The notes under the pieces are model-generated. The model searched no databases, was not told the origin of the DNA, and was given only the letters and a program-made list of their open reading frames with translations. A stretch of DNA of 64,000 nt from Bradyrhizobium nanningense (GTDB taxonomy: Bacteria; Pseudomonadota; Alphaproteobacteria; Rhizobiales; Xanthobacteraceae): NCBI RefSeq assembly GCF_004114535.1, contig NZ_LBJC01000008.1, positions 38,709-102,708 of the forward strand, written 5' to 3'. The translations under genes and the position numbers were made by a program. Below are positions 49,078 through 58,371 of the stretch, piece by piece. The first letter of the stretch is position 1. Every line of letters begins with the position of its first letter.

Positions 49078-49794
49078 GTGAATGGCAGCAAGCAACCCTG
49101 GGACGATGTGATACCGCTGGACGAGCGCGAGACCTATGCCCTCGCCGGGCTGGGTGGCGCGGCGGGATTCGGCAAACGGCCGGCATTGCTGGTCATCGAC
49201 GTGCAGTACCGTTCGGTCGGCAGCCGGCCGATGCCGATCCGCGAGGCGATCAAGGAATACCCCACCAGCTGCGGCGAGCCCGGTTGGCATGCCATCGCAC
49301 ACATCGCCGCATTGATGTGGCTGTTTCGCAAGAAAAAGTGGCCGGTGATCTTCCCGCACGTTGCACCGAAGGTAGGCCAGGACCAGGGCGCATTCTCCGC
49401 GAAAATCCCGGGTATCATGCGGATCCCGCCCGAGGGCTATGACTTCGTCCGCGAGGTGGCTCCGGGGTCCGGCGAGTTGGTCCTGCCGAAGACGCAGGCA
49501 AGCGCGTTCTTCGGCACTCCGCTTGCGACGTATCTGATCGGTGCCGGCGTCGACTCGCTGGTGGTGACCGGCTGCACGACCAGCGGCTGCGTGCGGGCTT
49601 CGGTCGTGGATGCGTGCGCGATGAACTTCAAATCAATCGTGCCGAGCGATGCGGTCTACGACCGCTCGCGCACATCGCATGCCGTCAACCTCTTCGATAT
49701 TGCCAGCAAATACGCGGATGTCATGCCGACGGAGGCCGCCATCGAGCGGCTTCGCGCGCTGTCGGATGACCACATCAAGGATCACAAGACGTGA
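49078..49794 (+). CDS. nicF: maleamate amidohydrolase-like isochorismatase family protein
   Basis: A 238-residue isochorismatase-fold hydrolase. The catalytic Asp is in ALLVIDVQYRSVG, a Lys in VLPKTQASAFFGT and the nucleophile Cys in VTGCTTSGCVRASVVDA. NicF hydrolyses maleamate to maleate and ammonia, the last nitrogen-releasing step. It starts with GTG at 49078 and its stop overlaps the GTG of the next gene. Confidence 0.88.
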   Translation: MNGSKQPWDDVIPLDERETYALAGLGGAAGFGKRPALLVIDVQYRSVGSRPMPIREAIKEYPTSCGEPGWHAIAHIAALMWLFRKKKWPVIFPHVAPKVGQDQGAFSAKIPGIMRIPPEGYDFVREVAPGSGELVLPKTQASAFFGTPLATYLIGAGVDSLVVTGCTTSGCVRASVVDACAMNFKSIVPSDAVYDRSRTSHAVNLFDIASKYADVMPTEAAIERLRALSDDHIKDHKT

Positions 49795-50681
49795 GCAGTG
49801 TCGCGACATCCGGGTTGCTTTACGGCGCCAATGTGCGAGCCAACGGCATTCGGCAGCATTACCTGCGGTTCGGCGGAGCCGGGCCGGCGATCATCATTGT
49901 CCCCGGCATCTCGACGACTGCGGCGCAATGGGCGTTCATCGCAGAGCGCCTGTGCTCCCGACACGACGTTTTCGTGCTCGATGTGCGCGGTCGCGGCCTT
50001 TCCGAAAGCGGCCCGCATCTCGACTACTCGCTCGACGCATGCGCTTCCGACCTCATCGGGTTCGCTGAAGCGCTCGGAATGGGCCCCTATACGCTGCTGG
50101 GCCACTCGATGGGTGGCCGCATCGGGATCCGCGCTGCGCGTTGGCGGCCATCGTCCATGGACCAACTGATACTGGTCGACCCGCCAGTTTCCGGTCCTGG
50201 ACGTCGCGCCTATCCGATTCCGGTCGACCCGCTTCTCAAATTGCTGCAAAGCGCGAAGCGCGGAGAAGCCGACGTGGCGCTACGGCGCCCCTCTGCTCCG
50301 CGGTGGCCCGAGCAGCACATCCGCACCCGGGCCGAGTGGATGCATACCTGCGACGAGCGAGCGCTCATCGAGAGCCACAAGGGCTTTCATCACGATGATA
50401 TTCACCTCGACCTCGCCCATCTCAGTGTTCCGACCGCATTGATCGTTGCGGGACGGGGAGGGGTCATTCGGCCCGAAGATGAAGAAGAATTTCGCAGATT
50501 GCTGCCGTCGATCGCGACCAGGACGCTGGAAAGCGCGGGTCACCAAATGCAAATCGATGATACCGAGGGTTTCCTTTCAATCGTTGAAGAGCTTCTAGCG
50601 CGACCACGCGATCGGTTCGACGGTCGCGCGTCTACGTTCGGCAGACAGGAGGTCAGTGAAGATGTCCCGACAAATCGTTGA
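49791..50681 (+). CDS. nicD: N-formylmaleamate deformylase-like alpha/beta hydrolase
   Basis: A 296-residue alpha/beta hydrolase. The oxyanion region is IIIVPGISTTAAQWAFI, the nucleophile elbow LLGHSMGGRIGIRAAR, and the catalytic His lies in ESAGHQMQIDDTEGF near the C-terminus. NicD removes formate from N-formylmaleamate. GTG start in a GTGA overlap with nicF; its 3' end overlaps the nicX start region by about 20 bases. Confidence 0.86.
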   Translation: MSSVATSGLLYGANVRANGIRQHYLRFGGAGPAIIIVPGISTTAAQWAFIAERLCSRHDVFVLDVRGRGLSESGPHLDYSLDACASDLIGFAEALGMGPYTLLGHSMGGRIGIRAARWRPSSMDQLILVDPPVSGPGRRAYPIPVDPLLKLLQSAKRGEADVALRRPSAPRWPEQHIRTRAEWMHTCDERALIESHKGFHHDDIHLDLAHLSVPTALIVAGRGGVIRPEDEEEFRRLLPSIATRTLESAGHQMQIDDTEGFLSIVEELLARPRDRFDGRASTFGRQEVSEDVPTNR

Positions 50682-51714
50682 TGTTGAAATGCTCGAGCTC
50701 TTTAAGGCCGAGCTGGCGCTCTGCAAGGTGAAGAAGGACGAAGTCGTTGCCGTCCTAAGCGGCGGCGAGGATCAGCAGGAATACGCTCAGGCTTTCATGC
50801 TGGCCGCGCGGGCCCTGGGCGCAACGACCTTTCATCTGAATGTACCGAAGTACGGCCAGGGCAAGGTCGCGGGCTTGCAGGGCCGGCATGCGCTCACGGG
50901 CAACCAGCCGGCGATCGATACGCTCAAGCGCGTGGATATGGTGATCGATCTCCTCGGGTTGCTATTCTCTCGTGAGCAAGCCGAAATTCAGGAAGCAGGT
51001 ACGCGCATCTTGCGCGTGATGGAGCCGTTCCACATCCTCAAGAAGATGTTCCCGACTGAAGATCTGCGCCGGCGAACCGAGCTCTCTCGAACCCTTCTCC
51101 AGTCAGCCAGCAAAATGCGGATCACGTCGCCGGGCGGAACGGACGTAACTTATGGCCTGAAGCAGTACCCGGTCATTTCCGAATACGGATACACGGATGA
51201 GCCTGGGCGCTGGGATCACTTCCCGTCAGGCTTCGCCTTCACTCAGGCGACCGACGGCGAGGTTAACGGCACGGTGGTGCTGATGCCAGGTGACATCCTC
51301 TGCGCGTTCAAGCGTTATATTCAGTCGCCGGTCACGTTGACCGTAAAGGACGGTTACATCGTCGATCTCAAGGGCGAGGGGACCGACGCGCTCCTCATCA
51401 AAAACTATATCGACAGTTTCGGCGATCCGCGCGGTTGGGCGATCTCGCATATCGGCTGGGGATCGAACGAGCGTGCCACCTGGCACCACATCGCGGCCTC
51501 CCAGGATCTCACGTCGGAGCACATCATGAATGCGCTTTCCTTCTACGGGAACGTCCTGTTCTCGACGGGTCCGAACACGGAGCTCGGCGGCACGAATGAC
51601 ACGCCGTGTCATTTGGACATCCCGCTTCGTGGCTGCAGCCTGTGGCTCGACGATATCCACATCCTCGACAAAGGCGACTTTGCTTATCCGGAATTGAGAG
51701 CGCCGGGCCGCTAG
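50662..51714 (+). CDS. nicX: 2,5-dihydroxypyridine 5,6-dioxygenase
   Basis: A 350-residue protein resembling NicX, a mononuclear iron ring-cleaving dioxygenase with an aminopeptidase T-like fold. The C-terminal HLDIPLRGCSLWLDD contains the H-x-D metal pair known for NicX, and GWGSNERATWHH lies in the expected upstream position. It opens 2,5-dihydroxypyridine to N-formylmaleamate. The ATG at 50662 is chosen because AGGAGG ends nine bases before it; a GTG at 50656 is too close to that site. Confidence 0.88.
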   Translation: MSRQIVDVEMLELFKAELALCKVKKDEVVAVLSGGEDQQEYAQAFMLAARALGATTFHLNVPKYGQGKVAGLQGRHALTGNQPAIDTLKRVDMVIDLLGLLFSREQAEIQEAGTRILRVMEPFHILKKMFPTEDLRRRTELSRTLLQSASKMRITSPGGTDVTYGLKQYPVISEYGYTDEPGRWDHFPSGFAFTQATDGEVNGTVVLMPGDILCAFKRYIQSPVTLTVKDGYIVDLKGEGTDALLIKNYIDSFGDPRGWAISHIGWGSNERATWHHIAASQDLTSEHIMNALSFYGNVLFSTGPNTELGGTNDTPCHLDIPLRGCSLWLDDIHILDKGDFAYPELRAPGR

Positions 51715-51790
51715 GCCCAGCGCATCAAAATCGGTGCCCGGAGCCGCATTTGCGACTCCCAATGACGCGGAAAGCGTTTCGGTAACGACC

Positions 51791-51799
51791 ATCACTTGT
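51791..51799. promoter_or_regulatory. ATCACTTGT element before the MFS gene
   Basis: Inverted copy of the ACAAGTGAT element found upstream of the hydroxylase operon, 28 bases before the transporter ATG. Probable MarR site. Confidence 0.5.
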
Positions 51800-51827
51800 C
51801 CAGTTCTTTCAACGGGAAGCGCACCAC

Positions 51828-53177
51828 ATGTCTACAAATATCGGAACTTCGGAAGATTACACGGCGAGGCAACGGTATTCGATTATGATCTCAGCAATGC
51901 TGGGCTACATTCTCGACTTCTACGACGTTCTGATCTTTCCGTTCCTTTTGCCCGCGATTCAACGGTCGATGGCGCTATCGTTGGCCGAGATCGGTTCACT
52001 GCAGGCTTTGACATTGTTCGGATCGGCCATTGGCGGCGCGCTGTTTGGCGTCATCGGTGATCGACTTGGCCGAAAGACCTCGCTTCAACTCACAATCGCG
52101 CTGTTTTCGGTTGCCGCGATCATTTCGGCCTTCGCATGGAATTACTGGTCGCTTGCCGTGCTGCGGTTGATCACCGGCATCGGTCTTGGCGGCGAGTATG
52201 GCGTGGGCATGGTGCTCTTCAACGAGGCCTGGAAAAAAGGCAGCCGAGGTTTGGGGGCGGCGGCGCTTCAAGGCTGTGCCGTGATCGCGTCATCCACGGC
52301 GTCAATCGTTGGCATTTGGCTGATTGCGACGTTCAGCGACGAGTGGAGCTGGCGTATCGGACTGCTGACTGGCGGCGTGCCCATTCTGCTGATTATCTTC
52401 ATTCGTTTCTTCATGCCTGAATCCAAGATCTGGCTGGAGTATGAGGCGCAACGCAAGGCCGGTCAGGTCACCGCAGAAGCTCGCACACTTCCCCTTGCGG
52501 ATCTCTTCCGCAATGGGCTAGCACGGCAGACCGTCATCGCCTTCGTATGGCTGATGAGCTACATGCTCTGCTACTACAGCGTCGTCTCCTTTATTCCGAC
52601 GCTGCTGCTGCGGGATATGCATACACCAGGGGATATCGTTCGCACGACAGCCGTTCTGCTCTCGGTGGTCAGCGGCATTTGCTACCTCGCGAACGGATTT
52701 TTCAACGACAGGGCTGGCCGCCGCTTCGGAGCCCTCGTGCCCGCGCTGTTTTGGGTCGGGTCTTTGGTCGGTATGGCCATGTGGGGAAGCCAGCTCTACG
52801 CCGGATCGAAAACCGAATGGCCGATGTTCTGGCTCTACATCGGCTTCGGGATTGGCAACGTAGCGCTGGGTGTGACCGGTGTCTGGATCTCTGAACTCTA
52901 TCCGGTCAACTTGCGTGCGACGGCGGTGTCTACATTCTATATGGGAGGGCGCGGGCTCGGCAGCATAGCCCCTGTGATTGTGCCACTTGCGGCCGCCAAT
53001 TTCGGCGGAAGCCTGCTCAACGGCATGGTTGCGGTGGCCCTTCCCGCTGCAGCTATCTTCATTCTCGCCTCTCTTCTGCTTCCCGAGACCCTTGGTCGGG
53101 ATTTATCCGCGAAGGGTTTTGAAGGCGGCACGGAAACGGATGCCACGATGAAAGCTGCTTCGGTGACGAGCATTTGA
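51828..53177 (+). CDS. nicT: MFS transporter, probable nicotinate uptake (NicT-like)
   Basis: A 449-residue major facilitator with twelve predicted membrane segments. The loop between helices 2 and 3, GVIGDRLGRKTSLQLTIALF, and the helix 4 region RLITGIGLGGEYGVGMVLFN are typical of aromatic acid/H+ symporters of the sialate and benzoate transporter groups. Placed directly after nicX with a shared regulatory element, it is most likely the nicotinate or 6-hydroxynicotinate importer. Confidence 0.85.
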   Translation: MSTNIGTSEDYTARQRYSIMISAMLGYILDFYDVLIFPFLLPAIQRSMALSLAEIGSLQALTLFGSAIGGALFGVIGDRLGRKTSLQLTIALFSVAAIISAFAWNYWSLAVLRLITGIGLGGEYGVGMVLFNEAWKKGSRGLGAAALQGCAVIASSTASIVGIWLIATFSDEWSWRIGLLTGGVPILLIIFIRFFMPESKIWLEYEAQRKAGQVTAEARTLPLADLFRNGLARQTVIAFVWLMSYMLCYYSVVSFIPTLLLRDMHTPGDIVRTTAVLLSVVSGICYLANGFFNDRAGRRFGALVPALFWVGSLVGMAMWGSQLYAGSKTEWPMFWLYIGFGIGNVALGVTGVWISELYPVNLRATAVSTFYMGGRGLGSIAPVIVPLAAANFGGSLLNGMVAVALPAAAIFILASLLLPETLGRDLSAKGFEGGTETDATMKAASVTSI

Positions 53178-53534
53178 CGCTGATGGAAGGACGGTTGATC
53201 GGCGAGATGAGGGCTGTCGACGTGCTCATCTCGTCGATGCGTGCGTAGGGAAAGGAGCTGGCACTCCGTCGTCCGATGTTGGTCAACGATGCCTGCCACT
53301 CTCTGATATCGACGTCCTCGTCGTACCGTAACGTTGATCGGACGACGCGCGAGCGTTCGATAGCCATTGTGAGAGATTATCTAGCACCGCTATTGAATGC
53401 GGTAAGCCGCCGGCCCGCCGGCGCGCAAGTGTTGTCCGATTTGTACCGGCTGTAACGAAACCTAAACCGATCACTTGTATACGAGCAATAATCTATGCGG
53501 CCGTGCCTACCGGTAATTGCCTTGGAGACGTTCC
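53178..53534. promoter_or_regulatory. upstream region of the chemoreceptor gene
   Basis: About 357 bp without a gene. It holds CAAGTG at 53426-53431 and ATCACTTGT at 53470-53478, 57 bases before the TTG start of the chemoreceptor. The latter continues as ATACGAG, matching in reverse the CTCGTACACAAGTG at the nic operon, so the similarity spans 14 bases with one difference. Confidence 0.55.
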
Positions 53535-55222
53535 TTGAAACTACTCAATAACCTGCCGATCACTCCCAAGATCAGCATTCTGGTGGCGGTCTCGATGCTA
53601 GGCCTCTTCTCGGCTGGACTGCTTGCGGGCTATTTGATGCAGAAGGAATGATCAATTCGCGGGTCGAGCAGACCCGCGCGATCGTCGATATCGCCAAGAA
53701 CGTTGCGTTGGGCTTGCAGAAGCAAGTTGACGCGGGCCAACTCAACAAAGAGGCCGCAATCGCGGAATTCTCACGTCGTGCTCAGACGATGACGTATGAC
53801 AAGGGTGCGGGCTATATTTTCGCAAATACGATGGATGGTGTCGCGGTAGCCTCTCAGGATCCGAAGACAATCGGGGTCAATCGTCTCGACGGCAAGACAA
53901 ACGGTCGTGCGCTGATCCGCGAATTGCGCGACGGCGTGGCAGCGAACGGCGATGTTGTGTTGCGTTACGAGTTCATGAGGCCTGGCGAAAAGGAGCCGAT
54001 CAGGAAGCTGTCCTACGCGGTGGGCATTCCTGGATGGGACATGTTTGTCGGTTCCGGTGCGTATCTAGATGATCTTGATGCCAAGCTACAACCGATCATG
54101 TGGTCCCTTGGTGGGGCTATCATCGTAATCGGACTGGTCTCGGGTGTCATCGCCTGGTTCCTCGGTCGCAGCATCACTAAACCGTTGGCCGCGTTAGGCA
54201 CTTGCATGGGGCAGCTCGCTAGCGGCAAGCTCGAGCAAGACATTCCAGGTGTTGGTCGGAAAGATGAGATTGGCGCGATGGCCGCCACCGTCCAAGTGTT
54301 CAAAGACAACGCAATTCGTATTCGGAGGCTAGAGCAAGTTGAGGCCGAAGCTCAACGGCTCACGGCTGCTGAGCGCCGTGCCACATTAGAGAGCATAGCG
54401 AATGATTTTGAGCAAAGCGTAGATGGCTTCGTTCGTGCGGTCGCCTCTTCAGCCGCCGATATGCAGGGCACAGCGGATATCATGACCACAACCGCAAGGG
54501 ATGCCAGTATGCGCGCGTCCACTGTCGACGCTGCGTCAGAAAGAGCATCTGGGAACGTTGAAATGGTAGCCGTTGCCGCCGAGGAATTATCGGCATCGGT
54601 AAGAGAGATATCGCAACAGGTGCTGCAGTCGACCGGAGTCGCCCGCCAAGCCGTTGGTGACGCCGAGCGCACAAACGCTACGGTGCAGGTCCTGTCAAAC
54701 GGGGCCGAAAAGATCGGCGAAGTTGTCCAACTCATCCATAGTATCGCCGCACAGACCAATCTCCTGGCCCTCAACGCCACTATCGAAGCGGCACGCGCGG
54801 GCGACGCCGGACGCGGATTTGCTGTGGTGGCGGCCGAGGTTAAAGCGCTTGCCAATCAGACGGCAAAGGCTACGGAAGAGATCGCCGTGCAAGTAGGGAC
54901 TATGCAAGCAACTACAAATGACGCGGTTCTCGCCATCAACGGAATTGCGCAAACGATCGCTAGGATGAGTGATATCACGTTAAGCATTTCCTCCGCGATC
55001 GAAGAGCAGAGTGCTGCGACAAGCGAAATTGCGCGCAACATCCAGTCCGTTGCCGCGGGCTCCAGCGAGATCAGACTCCATATAGGCAGCGTCAGCACTG
55101 CAGCGGCCGCCACCGGTGCGGCGGCCGGCGAGGTTCTCACTAACGCGCGTGGGTTGGGGAATCAGTCGAAGATGCTGCGTGTGGCGGTAGATCAATTCTT
55201 GACCACAATGCGAGCCGCCTGA
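53535..55222 (+). pseudogene. methyl-accepting chemotaxis protein, frameshifted after first membrane segment
   Basis: The N-terminal membrane segment (from TTG at 53535, with GGAGA upstream: [20 protein letters not shown]) ends at a TGA at 53649-53651. The rest, 524 codons from an ATG at 53648, is in another frame: an sCache-type ligand-binding domain ([20 protein letters not shown], then [14 protein letters not shown]), a second membrane segment (about 54100-54170), a HAMP domain ([17 protein letters not shown]) and the signalling domain with [20 protein letters not shown]. One inserted base at 53647 would restore the family arrangement. The overlap is ATGA, so coupled translation could give a two-piece receptor. 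As placed, it probably sensed nicotinate or a breakdown product. Confidence 0.82.
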
Positions 55223-55457
55223 CCGGACGGTCCTGCCGGCGGCACATCGCTCGTGGTAGCACTGCTGTCACTCTCCTGCTGCGCGGCGTGTAAGTCGGCC
55301 ACAGCGCCCCTCACACGTGGGAGATCGCCGATGATATTGCCGGTAGTCGGAGCGTCGTCTGCCGCGCTATCCAGGAACGTGAGGTATGGTCGATCCGCGA
55401 GACATCGCATAGCCGTAGTCGGCTCGATCCAGGACAGCCCTATGACATGCATCTGAC
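55223..55457. other. short intergenic stretch
   Basis: No gene or hairpin with T-run seen between the chemoreceptor and the convergent Dabb gene. Confidence 0.4.
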
Positions 55458-55757
55458 TTAGGGCGCGACATCAGCCAAACTATAATCGGCCGCAAAGCGC
55501 AGTTCCCTTAGTGGTCGCACCCGCTTGATCGATTCCTGGTAGAGTTCGTGCGCTTTGTAAGCTGCGAGCTCAGCCTCATTGTCGAATTCACCATAAACCA
55601 CGATGTCGATGTCGTTCCCGAGTTGGTCAGTCTTGCGGTTGCGGGCGACCTCGAGCCGGCGCGCATGCGGGATTGTGGTGAGAACCGACAAACCGTCGAT
55701 TATCTGATCGATATGGGCTTTGCTGTTCGCGGTGAAGAAGACGATGTGACGAATCAT
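55458..55757 (-). CDS. Dabb-family stress-responsive barrel protein
   Basis: A 99-residue protein beginning MIRHIVFFTANSKAHIDQII with a central DIDIVVYGEFDNEAELAAYK and the LYQESIKRVRPLRE helix, which is the dimeric alpha-beta barrel (Dabb) pattern. Members include small stress proteins and a few cyclases or decarboxylases; no specific function can be given. It is convergent with the chemoreceptor and divergent from panD. Confidence 0.82.
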   Translation of the reverse strand: MIRHIVFFTANSKAHIDQIIDGLSVLTTIPHARRLEVARNRKTDQLGNDIDIVVYGEFDNEAELAAYKAHELYQESIKRVRPLRELRFAADYSLADVAP

Positions 55758-56130
55758 GGCGGCTCTGGCTGTGCGCGATGAGTGTTGCCCGGCGATCTAT
55801 ACGGGCTTCGAAATGGCTGTCTACTCGTAAACATGAGGTGTCCGACGGCCGGCATAGATTCAACAAGATCTGGAGTCCTCGGTTGACCATGTGGGACACT
55901 TAATGCACTCGAAACGTCGGTGCCCAGCTTGCGGCGACTCCGCCTTCCATGACGATAGGGTGGGAAGTTCTTACGCGATGATCGCGCGACCATTAGATGT
56001 TCCTTCGCGTCCGGCTGCTGCTTTTTAGAGATATTTTTCTTTTTCTCTCCCTCAGTTGACAGTTTCATCTCGTGCTCCATAGGAGAGCGTCGGCTTTAGG
56101 GACACGAGCCAGGCTTAACGGAACCTTCAG
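55758..56130. other. intergenic stretch upstream of panD
   Basis: About 370 bp without a supported gene. It must contain promoters for the Dabb gene and for panD. ORFs here are arginine- and proline-rich shadows. Confidence 0.4.
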
Positions 56131-56499
56131 ATGAGAAAAGTGCTGGCCGCAAAGCTGCATGGCATCCACGTTACGGAGGCCAATCTTCACTATCACGGTT
56201 CAATCATGCTCGATCCGGATCAATGCCATGAGGCGGGGATTCTGCCGATGGAGTTTGTGGAGATCTGGAACAAGAACTCCGGGGCGCGAATTTCGACCTA
56301 CGTAATATTCGGCGCGCCCGGCTCGTGTTGTTGTGTGCTCAACGGCGCCGCCGCGCGCACCTGCCAAGTCGGCGACCAGATCATCGTCTGCAGTTCGACG
56401 TACGTGGATGGGTCGCAGATCGCTCGGCTGAGACCAAGAATCCTTACCTTCGATCGCGACAATCACATTTCTGATCGCATGACTTATTTAGTCACGTGA
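56131..56499 (+). CDS. panD: aspartate 1-decarboxylase
   Basis: A 122-residue pyruvoyl enzyme that makes beta-alanine from aspartate for pantothenate. Lys8 and the self-cleavage Gly23-Ser24 are in place ([20 protein letters not shown]), as are the substrate Arg and the Tyr in [11 protein letters not shown] and the [20 protein letters not shown] core. E. coli PanD has Cys after the cleavage Ser, here Ile; the cleaved pair itself is intact. It lies 112 bp before panB on the same strand. Confidence 0.92.
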   Translation: MRKVLAAKLHGIHVTEANLHYHGSIMLDPDQCHEAGILPMEFVEIWNKNSGARISTYVIFGAPGSCCCVLNGAAARTCQVGDQIIVCSSTYVDGSQIARLRPRILTFDRDNHISDRMTYLVT

Positions 56500-56611
56500 T
56501 GGTGCCGAGCGTTGTGGTTTCGAGATACTAGGTGAGGCAGGCGACGTGAAACCTATACCACTTCGATCCGCGGAATCGAACTAAGGCCGGCTGACGAGAT
56601 AGGGGGCGAGA

Positions 56612-57496
56612 ATGAGCCACACCTCAGAAGCCACGGGCGAGCGAGTCACGCTTCCAGGGCTGCAACGGTGGAAAGAGGGGGGGCGGCGGCTCGTGATGAC
56701 GACCGCCTATGATGCGGTCACCGCACGTATTGCGGATCCCATCGTGGATATGATCCTTGTCGGAGACAGCGTCGGAAACGTCTGCCTCGGATTCGACAAT
56801 ACGCTTCCGGTCAGCATCGCGATGATGAATCACCATCTCGAGGCGGTTGCGCGTGTGAAACCTCGAGCCTTGCTCGTGGCCGATATGCCATTTCTGAGCT
56901 TTCACCTCAGTACAGAGGACACGATCCGCAACGGCGGAGGCTTCTTGCAGCGGGGCGCCGACGCAGTAAAGCTCGAGGGCGGAGCCAAACGCGTCGAAAT
57001 GATACGTGCCCTGGTCGAGTGCGAGATTCCGGTGATGGGTCATCTCGGCTTGACCCCGCAGAGCGTCAATGCAATGGGTGGATTCAAAGTGCAGGGCCGC
57101 AAGGCCGATGACGCCTTGCGCCTGCTCGACGACGCCCACCGCCTGCAAGAGGCCGGCTGCTTCGCTCTGGTCCTGGAAGGCATTCCGGCCGAGCTCGCGG
57201 CGCGAGCGACAGAAACGCTGACCATACCTACCGTCGGGATTGGCGCAGGTCCTGGTTGCTCGGGGCAGGTGTTGGTCTTCCACGACGTGCTTGGCTTGAT
57301 TGAAGGCCACGTCCCAAGATTCGTTCGTACCTACGCCGACGGCTTCCGGGTGCTGCAGGAGGCGTTGTCCCGATGGGTTGCCGATGTCCGCGACGGTACA
57401 TTCCCGGCACCGCAAGAGTCCTACGGGCTTCCCGAAGGTATAGGCGAAACGATCGCAAACTGGGCGCCCTCCAACCGAACCCGATGTGAAGCGTAA
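56612..57496 (+). CDS. panB: 3-methyl-2-oxobutanoate hydroxymethyltransferase
   Basis: A 294-residue TIM-barrel enzyme that adds a hydroxymethyl group from methylene-tetrahydrofolate to ketoisovalerate. Active-site motifs are MTTAYDAVTARIADPIVDMI, LVGDSVGN, LLVADMPFLSF, GADAVKLEGG and VLEGIPAELA. Start at the ATG at 56612 with GGGGGCGAG upstream. PanC begins two bases after its stop. Confidence 0.95.
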   Translation: MSHTSEATGERVTLPGLQRWKEGGRRLVMTTAYDAVTARIADPIVDMILVGDSVGNVCLGFDNTLPVSIAMMNHHLEAVARVKPRALLVADMPFLSFHLSTEDTIRNGGGFLQRGADAVKLEGGAKRVEMIRALVECEIPVMGHLGLTPQSVNAMGGFKVQGRKADDALRLLDDAHRLQEAGCFALVLEGIPAELAARATETLTIPTVGIGAGPGCSGQVLVFHDVLGLIEGHVPRFVRTYADGFRVLQEALSRWVADVRDGTFPAPQESYGLPEGIGETIANWAPSNRTRCEA

Positions 57497-57498
57497 AA

Positions 57499-58347
57499 AT
57501 GCAGACAATCATGACGGTCGCCGAGCTTCGCCGCGCTCTCGCGGAGGCTCGCAGAGCCGACAAACGTGTCGGATTCGTACCGACAATGGGCTATCTGCAC
57601 GACGGCCACCTGGCGCTGATCGACGCCAGCCGGGCGCAATGCGACGTCACCGTGGTCAGCATTTTCGTCAATCCCACTCAGTTCGGACCAAGCGAGGATC
57701 TCAGCACGTATCCGCGCGACTTCCAGCGCGATGAGAAACTGTGCCGCGATGCCGGAGTTGCGATCGTGTTCGCTCCTGGGGCGGAGGAAATCTATCCCGC
57801 TCAATTCGAGACCTTCGTTGAACCAGGCGAGCTCGCGAAACCACTCTGCGGCGCTTTCAGGCCGGGACATTTTCGTGGGGTCGCGACAGTCGTAAGCAAG
57901 CTTTTCAACATGGTACAGCCGGACGTCGCGTTCTTCGGGCAAAAAGATTTTCAGCAGTGCGCGGTCGTGCGTCGGATGGCCATCGATCTGAATCTGCCGA
58001 TCGAGATCGTTACCGTGCCGACCGTCCGAGAAGCGGACCGTCTCGCAATGAGCAGCCGCAACCGGTATCTCAACGAGGAAGACCGAGGGCGGGCCCTCGC
58101 CATCAGTCGTGCACTATTCGGCGCAGCGGAGGAGTTCCGCTTGGGGGAGCGGAACGTGGATAAGCTGATTGCAATCGCTAAGACGGCTTTGGAAACGGTC
58201 GATCGGCTGCAGTACCTTGAGCTCGTCGACGGCGACACGCTCAAACCCGCCGTAAGTCCGCTGCACCGCCCCGCGGCACTGTGCGTGGCGGCCTATGTCG
58301 GCTCGACGAGGCTTATTGACAACGTGATACTTCAGCCAACTCCGTAG
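57499..58347 (+). CDS. panC: pantothenate synthetase (pantoate--beta-alanine ligase)
   Basis: A 282-residue ligase of the HIGH superfamily: FVPTMGYLHDGHLALIDASR holds the HxGH site, FVNPTQFGPSEDL the pantoate pocket, FFGQKDFQQ the ATP region and MSSRNRYLN the KMSKS equivalent. It joins pantoate, made via PanB, with beta-alanine from PanD, so the three genes give all special steps except PanE/ketopantoate reductase, not seen here. Confidence 0.95.
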   Translation: MQTIMTVAELRRALAEARRADKRVGFVPTMGYLHDGHLALIDASRAQCDVTVVSIFVNPTQFGPSEDLSTYPRDFQRDEKLCRDAGVAIVFAPGAEEIYPAQFETFVEPGELAKPLCGAFRPGHFRGVATVVSKLFNMVQPDVAFFGQKDFQQCAVVRRMAIDLNLPIEIVTVPTVREADRLAMSSRNRYLNEEDRGRALAISRALFGAAEEFRLGERNVDKLIAIAKTALETVDRLQYLELVDGDTLKPAVSPLHRPAALCVAAYVGSTRLIDNVILQPTP

Positions 58348-58371
58348 CGCGACAGAGGCGAAAGAATCTTC

